This document shows positions 12,083 through 19,233 of a stretch of 32,471 nucleotides of DNA, piece after piece (positions within the stretch are counted from its first letter, which is position 1; each line of letters opens with the position of its first letter). Source of the DNA: Pseudomonas sp. GM84. Its GTDB lineage: Bacteria; Pseudomonadota; Gammaproteobacteria; Pseudomonadales; Pseudomonadaceae. Both the position numbers and the translations under genes were made by a program. The DNA lies in contig NZ_AKJC01000079.1 in NCBI RefSeq assembly GCF_000282535.1, positions 1-32,471 of the forward strand. The letters run 5' to 3'. Below the pieces are notes generated by a model. It saw only the letters and a program-made list of their open reading frames with translations, was not told the DNA's origin and did not search any database.

Positions 12083-12928
12083 ATGCACCAATGGATCAAC
12101 GCCCTCGCCGACCACCAGTCCCGTGGCGAAGCCTGCGTACTGGTGACCATCATCGAGGAACGCGGCTCGACCCCGCGCAACGCTGGCTCGAAGATGGTCG
12201 TCAGCGCCACGAGCCTGTACGACACCATCGGCGGCGGCCACCTGGAATACAAGGCACTGCACATCGCCCGGCAGATGCTCGAAGAACACCGCGCCACCCC
12301 GCACCTGGAGCGCTTCAGCCTCGGCGCCAGCCTTGGCCAGTGCTGCGGCGGCGCCACCGTGCTGCTGTTCGAGCCGATGGCCGCCGTGCAAGCCGAGATC
12401 GCCGTATTCGGCGCGGGCCATGTCGGCCGTGCTCTGGTACCCTTGCTCGCCGCGCTGCCCTGTCGGGTGCGCTGGATCGATTCGCGTGAACAGGAATTCC
12501 CCGAACTCATCCCCAACGGGGTGACCAAGGTGGTCAGCGAGGAACCGGTCGACGAAGTGGCCGAGCTGCCCGCCGGGTGCTACTGCATCGTCATGACCCA
12601 CAACCACCAGCTCGACCTGGAGCTGACCGCCGCCATCCTCAAGCGCAACGATTTCACCTGGTTCGGCCTGATCGGCTCGAAGACCAAACGGGTCAAGTTC
12701 GAGCACCGCCTGCGCGAGCGCGGCTTCGATGACGCCGTGATGGCGCGCATGCGCTGCCCGATGGGCCTTTCCGAGGTCAAGGGCAAGCTGCCGATCGAGA
12801 TCGCCGTGTCCATCGCCGGCGAAATCATTGCCACCTACAACGCCTGCTTCGGCCAGCACGACGCTGCCGTCAACGCCGGCCCCATTGCCCAGTTGCTGCC
12901 GCCTTCCCGGCGCAGCCAAGCCCTTTGA
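12083..12928 (+). CDS. xdhC: Xanthine dehydrogenase accessory protein XdhC
   Basis: Binds molybdenum cofactor, promotes its sulfuration and inserts it into XdhB; it is not part of the final enzyme. The 281-residue protein has the N-terminal XdhC/CoxI domain (LVTIIEERGSTPRNAGSKM at about 20-38, CCGG at about 89) and a C-terminal Rossmann domain (FGAGHVGRA, 109-117; FGLIGSKTKR further on). I use the ATG at 12083 because GAGGA (12070-12074) lies 8 bases upstream. The ATG at 12068 would overlap this ribosome site and adds only MRICI. guaD starts 10 bases after the stop. Confidence 0.95.
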   Translation: MHQWINALADHQSRGEACVLVTIIEERGSTPRNAGSKMVVSATSLYDTIGGGHLEYKALHIARQMLEEHRATPHLERFSLGASLGQCCGGATVLLFEPMAAVQAEIAVFGAGHVGRALVPLLAALPCRVRWIDSREQEFPELIPNGVTKVVSEEPVDEVAELPAGCYCIVMTHNHQLDLELTAAILKRNDFTWFGLIGSKTKRVKFEHRLRERGFDDAVMARMRCPMGLSEVKGKLPIEIAVSIAGEIIATYNACFGQHDAAVNAGPIAQLLPPSRRSQAL

Positions 12929-12938
12929 CGAGTGTGTT

Positions 12939-14243
12939 ATGACCCTTACCCGCAAAGCCTACCGTGCCGCCATCCTGCACAGCATCGCCGACCCGGCCGA
13001 GGTGGGCCTGGACGCCTCCCATGAATACTTCGAGGACGGCCTGCTGGTGATCGACGATGGCCGCATCAGCGCCCTTGGCCATGCCAACGAGCTGCTGCCG
13101 ACCCTGGATGCCGACATCGAAGTGGTGCATTACCAGGACGCGCTGATCACCCCTGGCTTCATCGACACCCACATCCACTTCCCGCAGACCGGCATGATCG
13201 GCTCCTACGGCGAACAGTTGCTGGACTGGCTCAACACCTACACCTTCCCGTGCGAAAAACAGTTCGCCGACAAGGCGCACGCCGACAAAGTGGCGAAGAT
13301 CTTCCTCCAGGAGCTGCTGCGCAACGGCACCACCACCGCCCTGGTGTTCGGCAGCGTGCACCCCGAGTCGGTCAATGCCCTGTTCGAAGAAGCCGAACGC
13401 CTGGACCTGCGCCTGATCGCCGGCAAGGTGATGATGGACCGCAATGCCCCGGACTACCTGACCGACACTGCCGAAACCAGCTACACCCAGAGCAAGGCAT
13501 TGATCGAGCGCTGGCATGGCAAGGGCCGCCTGCACTATGCGGTGACCCCACGCTTCGCGCCGACCAGTACCCCCGAACAGCTGTCGGTTGCCGGTCAGTT
13601 GCTGAAGGAACATCCGGGCGTGTACCTGCACACCCACCTGTCCGAGAACCTCAAGGAAATCGACTGGGTCAAGTCGCTGTTCCCGGAGCAGAAAGGCTAC
13701 CTGGACGTCTACGACCACTTCGAGCTGCTCGGCGAGCGCTCGGTGTTCGCCCATGGCGTGCACCTGTGCGACGAAGAGTGTCAGCGCCTGTCGGAAACCG
13801 GTTCGGCCATCGCCTTCTGCCCGACCTCCAACCTGTTCCTGGGCAGCGGCCTGTTCAACCTGCCGCAAGCGGAGAAGTTCAAGGTCAACGTGGGCCTGGG
13901 CACCGATGTCGGCGCCGGCACCAGCTTCTCGCTGCTCAACACCCTGAACGAGGCGTACAAGGTGATGCAGCTGCAAGACGTGCGCCTGCACCCTTACAAG
14001 TCGCTGTACCTGGCCACCCTCGGCGGCGCCCGGGCACTGCGCCTGGACGACCGTATCGGCAGCCTGCGCCCCGGCAATGATGCCGACTTCGTGGTGCTCG
14101 ACTACAAGGCCACGCCGCTGCTGGACTACCGTATCCAGCAGTCCGGCAGCATCGAAGAGACCCTGTTCGTGCTCACAACCCTGGGCGACGACCGCACCGT
14201 GCGCGAAACCTACGCCGCAGGGCGTTGCGTGCACCAGCGCTAA
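12939..14243 (+). CDS. guaD: Guanine deaminase GuaD
   Basis: Hydrolyses guanine to xanthine and ammonia, feeding the xanthine dehydrogenase encoded just upstream. This 434-residue amidohydrolase carries zinc ligands and catalytic residues in their family places: [12 protein letters not shown] (H78, H80), HTHLSEN (H233), VFAHGVHL (H272) and GLGTDVGAG (D323). The substrate-binding stretch [13 protein letters not shown] is intact. The ATG at 12939 has a weak ribosome site (GACGAG), so translation is probably coupled to xdhC, 10 bases upstream. Its last four bases overlap the end of the convergent aquaporin gene. Confidence 0.97.
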   Translation: MTLTRKAYRAAILHSIADPAEVGLDASHEYFEDGLLVIDDGRISALGHANELLPTLDADIEVVHYQDALITPGFIDTHIHFPQTGMIGSYGEQLLDWLNTYTFPCEKQFADKAHADKVAKIFLQELLRNGTTTALVFGSVHPESVNALFEEAERLDLRLIAGKVMMDRNAPDYLTDTAETSYTQSKALIERWHGKGRLHYAVTPRFAPTSTPEQLSVAGQLLKEHPGVYLHTHLSENLKEIDWVKSLFPEQKGYLDVYDHFELLGERSVFAHGVHLCDEECQRLSETGSAIAFCPTSNLFLGSGLFNLPQAEKFKVNVGLGTDVGAGTSFSLLNTLNEAYKVMQLQDVRLHPYKSLYLATLGGARALRLDDRIGSLRPGNDADFVVLDYKATPLLDYRIQQSGSIEETLFVLTTLGDDRTVRETYAAGRCVHQR

Positions 14244-14938
14244 GGTGCTTTCGCCAGGCCCCGATAGAGTGCGCCGCCGATCGCAGCCCCGATCAGCGGC
14301 GCCAACCAGAACAGCCACAGCTGCTGCAGCGCCCAGCCACCGACGAACAGCGCCGGCCCCGTACTCCGTGCGGGGTTGACCGAAGTGTTGGTCACCGGGA
14401 TCGAGATCAGGTGGATCAAGGTCAGGGCCAGGCCGATGGCGATGGGGGCGAAGCCTGCCGGTGCGCGCGAATCGGTGGCGCCCATGATGATCACCAGGAA
14501 CATGGCGGTCATTACCACTTCACTGACGAACCCCGCCGCCAGCGAATAGCCACCCGGCGAATGCTCGGCATAGCCGTTGGAGGCCAGGCCCGACGACAGC
14601 TCGAAACCGGCCTTGCCACTGGCGATGAAGTAGATGACTGCTGCTGCCAGAATGGCCCCGATCACCTGGGCGATCACGTAGGGCAGCAACTCTTTGGCCG
14701 GAAAGCGCCCACCCACCACCAGGCCGAACGACACGGCAGGGTTGAGGTGGCAACCGGAAATGTGGCCGATGGCGAATGCCATCGTCAGGACTGTCAGGCC
14801 GAACGCGAAGGCGACCCCCAGCACGCCGATGCCGAGGGGGGTACTTGCAGCCAGTACCGCACTGCCACATCCGCCCAGGACCAACCAGAAGGTACCGACC
14901 AGCTCGGCACCCATACGCACACCCAAAGACGTCGTCAT
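14240..14938 (-). CDS. aqpZ: Aquaporin Z (water channel)
   Basis: Inner-membrane MIP-family channel of 232 residues with six predicted membrane helices and the two NPA half-helices (CHLNPAVS near residue 65 and TSVNPARS near 180). The selectivity-filter environment is that of water-specific AqpZ: Phe in [10 protein letters not shown], His in [10 protein letters not shown], Thr in VTNTS and Arg in NPARS. This argues against a glycerol facilitator. The ATG at 14938 follows GAGGAAAGG. A long hairpin in the leader can cover that ribosome site (see 14942-14995). It converges with guaD with a 4-base overlap. No functional link to purine use is evident. Confidence 0.94.
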   Translation of the reverse strand: MTTSLGVRMGAELVGTFWLVLGGCGSAVLAASTPLGIGVLGVAFAFGLTVLTMAFAIGHISGCHLNPAVSFGLVVGGRFPAKELLPYVIAQVIGAILAAAVIYFIASGKAGFELSSGLASNGYAEHSPGGYSLAAGFVSEVVMTAMFLVIIMGATDSRAPAGFAPIAIGLALTLIHLISIPVTNTSVNPARSTGPALFVGGWALQQLWLFWLAPLIGAAIGGALYRGLAKAP

Positions 14939-14941
14939 TGA

Positions 14942-14995
14942 CCTTTCCTCAGTAGTTGAACGCAGTTAATGCGCAAGCCCAACTACTTTGAAAGG
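14942..14995 (-). promoter_or_regulatory. Leader hairpin that can sequester the aqpZ ribosome site
   Basis: On the mRNA strand CCTTTC (14990-14995) pairs with GAAAGG (14942-14947), which is the Shine-Dalgarno core. AGTAGTTG (14980-14987) pairs with CAACTACT (14951-14958), and an apical CGCA/TGCG stem closes a TTAAC loop. The helices stack with only small internal loops, and the ATG follows 3 bases after the right arm. There is no T-run, so it is not a terminator. A translational switch is inferred. Confidence 0.5.
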
Positions 14996-15054
14996 GGTTT
15001 GCAAGTAGCAAATTTATCAGGGATTTGGCGAAAGGCCAGTAAACGCAAGGGCCA

Positions 15055-15140
15055 TGTGGGAGCGGGCTTGTCCCGCGAATGGGGCAACGCGGTGCATGGA
15101 CCGGCTTGGCCGGTGTTCGCGGGACAAGCCCGCTCCCACA
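15055..15140. repeat. REP doublet upstream of aqpZ
   Basis: Perfect 25-base inverted arms (15055-15079 and 15116-15140) contain the TGTGGGAGCGGGCTTG-type core. They lie between the 3' end of the second GntR gene and the aqpZ leader and may act as the 3' hairpin of the GntR message. Confidence 0.9.
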
Positions 15141-15155
15141 AGCCCAGGCAAACGA

Positions 15156-15911
15156 TCAACCCTTGGCGGACGCCTTGGGCTTCTTCAGCAGGTGGGAAAA
15201 CACCGCATGCAAGTCGTCCGAGGCGCTTTCCTCGTCCAGGTTCAACTTGCTGTCGATATGGTCCATGTGATGCATCATCAGGCTTACCGCCTGCTCGGCG
15301 TCACGCGCCTCGATGGCATCGATCAGTTGCATGTGCTCGTCGTAGGAGCAGTGCGAACGGTTGCCGCTTTCGTACTGGGCGATGATCAGCGACGTCTGCG
15401 ACACCAGGCTGCGCTGGAAGCTGACCAGCGGGGCATTACCCGCCGCCTCGGCCAGCTTGAGGTGAAATTCACCGGAAAGACGGATGCCAGCGCCGCGATC
15501 GCCACGGGAGAAGCTGTCGCGCTCTTCGCGCACCATCTGCCGCAGCTCGTTGAGCTGCTCCAGGGTGGCATGCTGCACGGCCAGTTCGGTGATCGCACGC
15601 TCGACCATGCGCCGCGAGAAGAACACCTGGCGCGCCTCTTCCACCGTTGGGCTGGCCACCACCGCGCCGCGGTTGGGCCGCAGCAGCACCACGCTTTCAT
15701 GGGCCAGGCGCGACAGTGCGCGGCGGATGATGGTGCGGCTTACGCCAAAGATCTCGCCCAGCGCTTCCTCGCTCAACTTGGTGCCCGGCGCCAGTCGCTG
15801 TTCGAGGATCGCCTCGAAGATATGCGCGTAGACGATGTCGTCCTGGGTACCACTGCGGCCAGCCTTGCCGGCACGTGCAGGTTTCTTCAGAGGTTGCAGC
15901 TGTTCGTTCAT
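15156..15911 (-). CDS. GntR-family (FadR/FCD subfamily) regulator, likely purine/glyoxylate catabolism
   Basis: DNA-binding regulator of 251 residues. After a basic N-terminal tail (about 1-22) comes a winged helix-turn-helix (about 25-90; EEALGEIFGVSRTIIRRALSRL), then an FCD domain (about 95-230). The metal- and ligand-binding histidines of the family are visible in SGEFHLKLAEAAGN, DEHMQLI and MMHHMDH. I start at the ATG 15911; the frame extends 14 codons further, to a GTG at 15953, but that would run through an operator-like site. TTGTACACAG (15946-15955) lies 35 bases upstream of the ATG, and related palindromes precede the permease, hiuH, puuE, the GlcG-like gene and gcl. This gene is the best candidate for the cognate regulator; the ligand is unknown. 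Confidence 0.9.
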   Translation of the reverse strand: MNEQLQPLKKPARAGKAGRSGTQDDIVYAHIFEAILEQRLAPGTKLSEEALGEIFGVSRTIIRRALSRLAHESVVLLRPNRGAVVASPTVEEARQVFFSRRMVERAITELAVQHATLEQLNELRQMVREERDSFSRGDRGAGIRLSGEFHLKLAEAAGNAPLVSFQRSLVSQTSLIIAQYESGNRSHCSYDEHMQLIDAIEARDAEQAVSLMMHHMDHIDSKLNLDEESASDDLHAVFSHLLKKPKASAKG

Positions 15912-15945
15912 GAGCTCTCGAAGCACGAAGGAAAGTATGGCGCCA

Positions 15946-15955
15946 TTGTACACAG
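15946..15955. promoter_or_regulatory. TTGTATACAA-type operator, GntR autoregulation site
   Basis: TTGTACACAG matches 8 of 10 positions of the palindrome TTGTATACAA found at five other promoters in this window. It lies 35 bases before the ATG of the second GntR gene and includes a possible -10 (TACAAT, minus strand, 15945-15950). Confidence 0.5.
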
Positions 15956-16008
15956 GCTGAGCCGTTTCTGCAGGTAGGCTTTTACCTATATAGCCGTTGC
16001 ACGGCGGA

Positions 16009-16020
16009 TTGTGCGCACAA
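16009..16020. promoter_or_regulatory. Perfect palindrome TTGTGCGCACAA
   Basis: A 12-base perfect palindrome in the divergent region between the second GntR gene and the AzgA-type permease. It shares TTGT and ACAA ends with the TTGTATACAA sites, but the centre is two bases longer. It could be a variant site for the same protein or the site of another regulator. Confidence 0.4.
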
Positions 16021-16034
16021 AATATAAAACATTA

Positions 16035-16063
16035 TTTGCATTCTTTGTACACAAAAGCATAAT
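16035..16063 (+). promoter_or_regulatory. Permease promoter with TTGTACACAA operator in the spacer
   Basis: TTGCAT (16036-16041) and CATAAT (16058-16063) are a plausible -35/-10 pair with a 16-base spacer. The operator TTGTACACAA (16045-16054) fills the spacer, so binding there would exclude RNA polymerase. Confidence 0.5.
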
Positions 16064-16195
16064 CCATCGGGCGACATCTTGACCCGCGAGTCAACAAAAC
16101 GGTCAGACGTCTGCCATCCCCTCGCGGAGCCACCAAGTGCATTGCGCAGGTCACTGGCTCCAAGAACAACAAGAAAGACTTGAGGAGTACTCGCT

Positions 16196-17545
16196 GTGGA
16201 AAGCCGCAAATCCGACGCACCTACGCTGGATCTCGCTCCACCGCTCGAAACGAGTTGGCTGGAACGGATTTTCAAACTCAAGCAACACGGCAGCACTGTC
16301 AGAACCGAAATGATCGCCGGGGTGACCACGTTCATCACCATGGCCTACATCATCTTCGTCAATCCCAACATCATGGCCGACGCCGGCATCGACCACGGTG
16401 CGGCGTTCGTCGCCACCTGCATCGCCGCCGCCCTCGGCTGCCTGTTGATGGGCCTGTACGCCAACTGGCCAGTGGGCCTGGCACCGGGCATGGGGCTTAA
16501 CGCCTTCTTCACCTACACCGTGGTCGGCACCATGGGCTACAACTGGGAAACCGCGCTGGGGGCGGTGTTCGTCTCGGGCGTGCTGTTCATGTTCCTGACC
16601 TTGTCCAAGGTCCGCGAGTGGTTGCTCAACAGCATCCCGGTGAGCCTTCGGCACGCCATGGGCGCCGGCGTCGGATTGTTTCTCGGACTGATCGGCCTTA
16701 AAACCGCGGGCATCATCGTCGACAGCCCGGCCACCCTGATCAAGCTGGGCTCGCTGCATGAACCGGGCCCGCTGCTGGCGGCAATCTGCTTCCTGCTGAT
16801 CGCCATCCTCAGCTACAAGCGCGTTTTCGGCGCGATCCTGATCAGCATCATCGGCGTGACCCTGGCGGGTTGGGGCCTGGGGCTGGTGAAGTTCGGCGGG
16901 GTGATGTCGATGCCGCCGAGCCTGGCACCGACCTGGATGGCCATGGATGTGGCCGGCGTGTTCAACGTCAGCATGATCAGCGTGGTGCTGGCGTTCCTCT
17001 TCGTGCACATGTTCGACACCGCCGGCACCCTGATGGGTGTTGCCCAGCGGGCAAACCTGGTGGCCCCGGACGGGCGTATCGAAAACCTGTCGAAGGCGCT
17101 GAAGGCTGACAGTGCTTCGAGTGTGTTCGGTGCCGTAGTCGGCGTGCCGCCGGTCACCAGCTATGTGGAAAGTGCTGCGGGTGTAGCGGCGGGCGGTCGT
17201 ACTGGCCTGACTGCAGTGGTGGTCGGCCTGCTGTTCATCGCCGCGATGTTCTTCGCCCCGCTGGCAGGGATGATTCCGGCCTACGCGACAGCCGGTGCGC
17301 TGATCTACGTGGCGATGCTGATGATGGGCAGCATGGCGCACATCCATTGGGACGAAGCCACCGACAGCATTCCGGCGATCGTCACGGTGATCATGATGCC
17401 GCTGACTTTCTCGGTGGCGGACGGCATTGCCCTGGGCTTCATCAGCTATGTGGCACTGAAAGCAGGGACCGGCAAGTACAAAGAGATCTCGGCCAGCCTG
17501 TGGGTGCTGTGCGCGATCTTCATTGCCAAGTTCGTGTTCCTCTGA
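16196..17545 (+). CDS. NCS2-family purine permease, AzgA/GhxP type
   Basis: Inner-membrane proton symporter of 449 residues with about 12-14 hydrophobic helices, probably importing adenine, guanine and/or hypoxanthine. Family motifs are TTFITMAYIIFVNP, LAPGMGLNAFFTYTVV and GVPPVTSYVESAAGVAAGGR, as in the AzgA/GhxP/AdeP branch rather than the uracil/xanthine branch. The start is GTG at 16196, with an excellent GAGGAG ribosome site (16182-16187). It is divergent from the GntR gene and has a TTGTACACAA operator in its promoter, so it is likely induced with the purine degradation genes. A bidirectional terminator follows. The exact base transported is not readable from the sequence. Confidence 0.93.
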   Translation: MESRKSDAPTLDLAPPLETSWLERIFKLKQHGSTVRTEMIAGVTTFITMAYIIFVNPNIMADAGIDHGAAFVATCIAAALGCLLMGLYANWPVGLAPGMGLNAFFTYTVVGTMGYNWETALGAVFVSGVLFMFLTLSKVREWLLNSIPVSLRHAMGAGVGLFLGLIGLKTAGIIVDSPATLIKLGSLHEPGPLLAAICFLLIAILSYKRVFGAILISIIGVTLAGWGLGLVKFGGVMSMPPSLAPTWMAMDVAGVFNVSMISVVLAFLFVHMFDTAGTLMGVAQRANLVAPDGRIENLSKALKADSASSVFGAVVGVPPVTSYVESAAGVAAGGRTGLTAVVVGLLFIAAMFFAPLAGMIPAYATAGALIYVAMLMMGSMAHIHWDEATDSIPAIVTVIMMPLTFSVADGIALGFISYVALKAGTGKYKEISASLWVLCAIFIAKFVFL

Positions 17546-17561
17546 GCTGGCTTGCAACAAA

Positions 17562-17588
17562 AAGGGCGCTTCGGCGCCCTTCCTTTCT
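17562..17588. terminator. Bidirectional rho-independent terminator
   Basis: AAGGGCGC (17562-17569), the tetraloop TTCG and GCGCCCTT (17574-17581) form an 8-bp stem. T-rich tracts flank both sides: CCTTTCTT on the plus strand and TTTTTGTTGC on the minus strand. It ends the permease message and, in the other direction, the Rhs gene, whose TAA stop at 17588-17590 abuts it. Confidence 0.85.
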
Positions 17589-18322
17589 TATGCAGTCTGT
17601 ACTGGTCTTTTCGCGAAGATGCCGGTGCGAGGGAGATGTGCTGGCGTCGCGCCTGGCGGAACGTGCTCCCGTACTCTCACAACTTCAAATGCCGGCTCTC
17701 TGACCACTACTACATCAAACACATCCTTTTTAAAGCCGATACCGGGAACCAAACCAACATCCTCCCGCGCGACTACCGCCAAGACGATACCGTCGTCGTG
17801 GACGTCAGCGTATTTTTTGGCGTGATCTGGGGTTGGCGCGACATAGAACCCGCTCCCTTGAGCTTGCCTATGAGCCTCTGAATGCCCTGACGATAAACCT
17901 TTGTACAGTGAGGGCAGCTCTTTACGACTCGTGCCATGCCACCCAACTATTTTTGTAAATACCCCCTCGCTGGTAACTGCAGCTGTAGCCTTAACTCGCT
18001 TAGGCGTCTTTACAGCCCTCGCCAGCATTTTCCAAAAGCTATGGCCGCTTGGATCCTGGTAATCCACTGGATTTCCCTGGCAATAGGCATAGGCGTTAAA
18101 GCCACCTTGAGCGAAGGGGCTGAAGCTGTCCGGACTATTGAACCGCATCAAGGAAGGATTGAATGCTCGATAACCATTACCCAACAGGTAATTTCCGGTG
18201 ACCGAATCCAGTCGCTCGCCATTGAAACCGAGAACACGCTGATCGGGCGGACCGTAGCCATAAGGCGAATACACAAAGTTATCCTGCAACTGGTAATCGT
18301 CGCTTGGCGTTTTCGTATCCAT
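17588..18322 (-). CDS. Orphan Rhs-core protein with ADP-ribosyltransferase-like toxin tail
   Basis: A 244-residue short Rhs protein. Residues 18-94 are a complete Rhs-associated core (YSPYGYGPPDQRVLGFNGE, YLLGNGYRAFNPSLMRF, SPDSFSPF, AYAYCQGNP, DPSGH). The variable tail (about 120-225) resembles the diphtheria toxin/exotoxin A type ADP-ribosyltransferases: GWHGT (H129), GSGFYVA (Y160), AKKYA (Y171) and a late FEVVRV (candidate catalytic E213). The ATG at 18322 has GAGGG upstream and a possible -10 (GATAAT, 18356-18361). G+C is low: the 60-base rows at 17701, 17941 and 18181 contain 25, 28 and 32 G/C, against 37 at 16921 and 42 at 19501, which suggests acquisition. No secretion signal or adjacent immunity gene is visible. 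The enzymatic call is by motif only. Confidence 0.8.
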   Translation of the reverse strand: MDTKTPSDDYQLQDNFVYSPYGYGPPDQRVLGFNGERLDSVTGNYLLGNGYRAFNPSLMRFNSPDSFSPFAQGGFNAYAYCQGNPVDYQDPSGHSFWKMLARAVKTPKRVKATAAVTSEGVFTKIVGWHGTSRKELPSLYKGLSSGHSEAHRQAQGSGFYVAPTPDHAKKYADVHDDGIVLAVVAREDVGLVPGIGFKKDVFDVVVVREPAFEVVRVREHVPPGATPAHLPRTGIFAKRPVQTA

Positions 18323-18443
18323 GAGCGTGCACCCTCGATTGCAACCAGGCACGTGATTATCCCAGCCGAGCCCAACAGAGAGTACTGACAAAAATATCAG
18401 TCGAGCGATTGATCTGAACTCATCAATCCAAAAACAGCAGACG

Positions 18444-18472
18444 AAAAAAAGCCCGCCAGTGTGAGAGCGGGC
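18444..18472 (-). terminator. Rho-independent terminator of hiuH
   Basis: On the minus strand GCCCGC (18467-18472), a 10-base loop and GCGGGC (18451-18456) are followed by seven T (18444-18450). It lies 32 bases after the hiuH stop and separates hiuH from the Rhs gene, which therefore needs its own promoter. Confidence 0.85.
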
Positions 18473-18504
18473 CAAGGACCTACGAAGATTCTTCTAGCGA
18501 CCAA

Positions 18505-18858
18505 CTAGCTCCCGCGATAGGTCGAATAGCTGTACGGCGAGATCAGCAGCGGCACGTGGTAGTGCTCCTGCTGCTCGTCGATGCCAAAGCGCAGCACGAC
18601 AACATCCAGAAACGCCGTGTCCGGCAGCTGTACGCCGCGAGCACGGTAATAAGCGCCAGCGCTGAACTGCAGCTGGTAGACGCCAGTACGGTAGTCGTCA
18701 CCCTGCAGCAGCGGGGCGTCGACGCGGCCATCGCTGTTGGTCAGGGCGGTGTTCACCAGCTCCAGCTGCTGGCCTTCGACGCGATACAGCTCGACCTTGA
18801 TCGAGCTGCCCGGGCAGCCGTGAGCGGCATCCAGTACGTGTGTGGTCAAACGTCCCAT
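18505..18858 (-). CDS. hiuH: 5-hydroxyisourate hydrolase HiuH
   Basis: Hydrolyses 5-hydroxyisourate, the product of urate oxidation, to OHCU. The 117-residue transthyretin-like protein has the features that separate true hydrolases from transthyretin: an N-terminal THVLD histidine, DGRVDAPLL with its arginine, HYHVPLLISP, and the C-terminal signature YRGS. The ATG at 18858 follows AAGAGG. No signal peptide is seen, so it is cytoplasmic. It is divergent from puuE; the shared 375-base region has two TTGTATACAA-type operators, one near each gene. A strong terminator follows. Confidence 0.96.
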   Translation of the reverse strand: MGRLTTHVLDAAHGCPGSSIKVELYRVEGQQLELVNTALTNSDGRVDAPLLQGDDYRTGVYQLQFSAGAYYRARGVQLPDTAFLDVVVLRFGIDEQQEHYHVPLLISPYSYSTYRGS

Positions 18859-18965
18859 TGCTTGTCGCCTCTTGTTAAATCTGTGGGCAAAAAATACACA
18901 GCCATCACCACGGCAAAGGGCCTGCGATGGGCGGGAATGGCGTTATTAAGACATTTAAGCTGCAG

Positions 18966-18977
18966 ATTGTACACAAT
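18966..18977. promoter_or_regulatory. TTGTATACAA-type operator at hiuH
   Basis: TTGTACACAA (18967-18976) within ATTGTACACAAT lies about 110 bases before the hiuH ATG, in the hiuH-puuE divergent region. It is identical in its 10-base core to the site at the AzgA-type permease (16045-16054). Confidence 0.55.
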
Positions 18978-19130
18978 TTTTTGAGCCCACCCGTCGCAGC
19001 CCCTCCCTCACTGCTTCCTGTCGCAAAATCAGGCCCTGTGCAGACCCTCATGGCATTAGCTGACCAATCGGGCAGGTTTCTTGCAACCCATTCTCAGGCG
19101 ACAAAAGGGAAGAAATGCGGAAAAACAGGC

Positions 19131-19160
19131 TTACAAAAGATTTCAGAAGTTGTATACAAT
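19131..19160 (+). promoter_or_regulatory. puuE promoter with TTGTATACAA operator
   Basis: TTACAA (19131-19136) and TACAAT (19155-19160) are a plausible -35/-10 pair with an 18-base spacer, 73 bases before the puuE GTG. The perfect palindrome TTGTATACAA (19150-19159) overlaps the -10 box. The rest of the 375-base gap 18859-19233 shows nothing beyond this and the hiuH-side site. Confidence 0.55.
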
Positions 19161-19233
19161 CAGCCCATCCGGTGGTGCGACATACCGACGCGGCCCGCCC
19201 ACCCCGCACTAACACACAAGAAGGAAGACTGCA

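Noticed and set aside
9508..12528. 1006-codon minus-strand frame opposite xdhB and xdhC
   Set aside because: It is a shadow of xdhB codons (His/Val/Gly-rich translation) and crosses the REP doublet at 11973-12050; no ribosome site or domain.
17588..18322. Rhs gene as a decayed 3' remnant of a full-length Rhs locus
   Set aside because: It has a start codon, plausible ribosome site, complete core and uninterrupted tail. Short orphan Rhs proteins of this form are common in pseudomonads. A remnant cannot be fully excluded without expression data.
18323..18475. N-terminal extension of the Rhs protein to an upstream ATG
   Set aside because: The extension would be translated from the hiuH terminator stem at 18444-18472. 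The ATG at 18322 has its own GAGGG and leads into the Rhs core.
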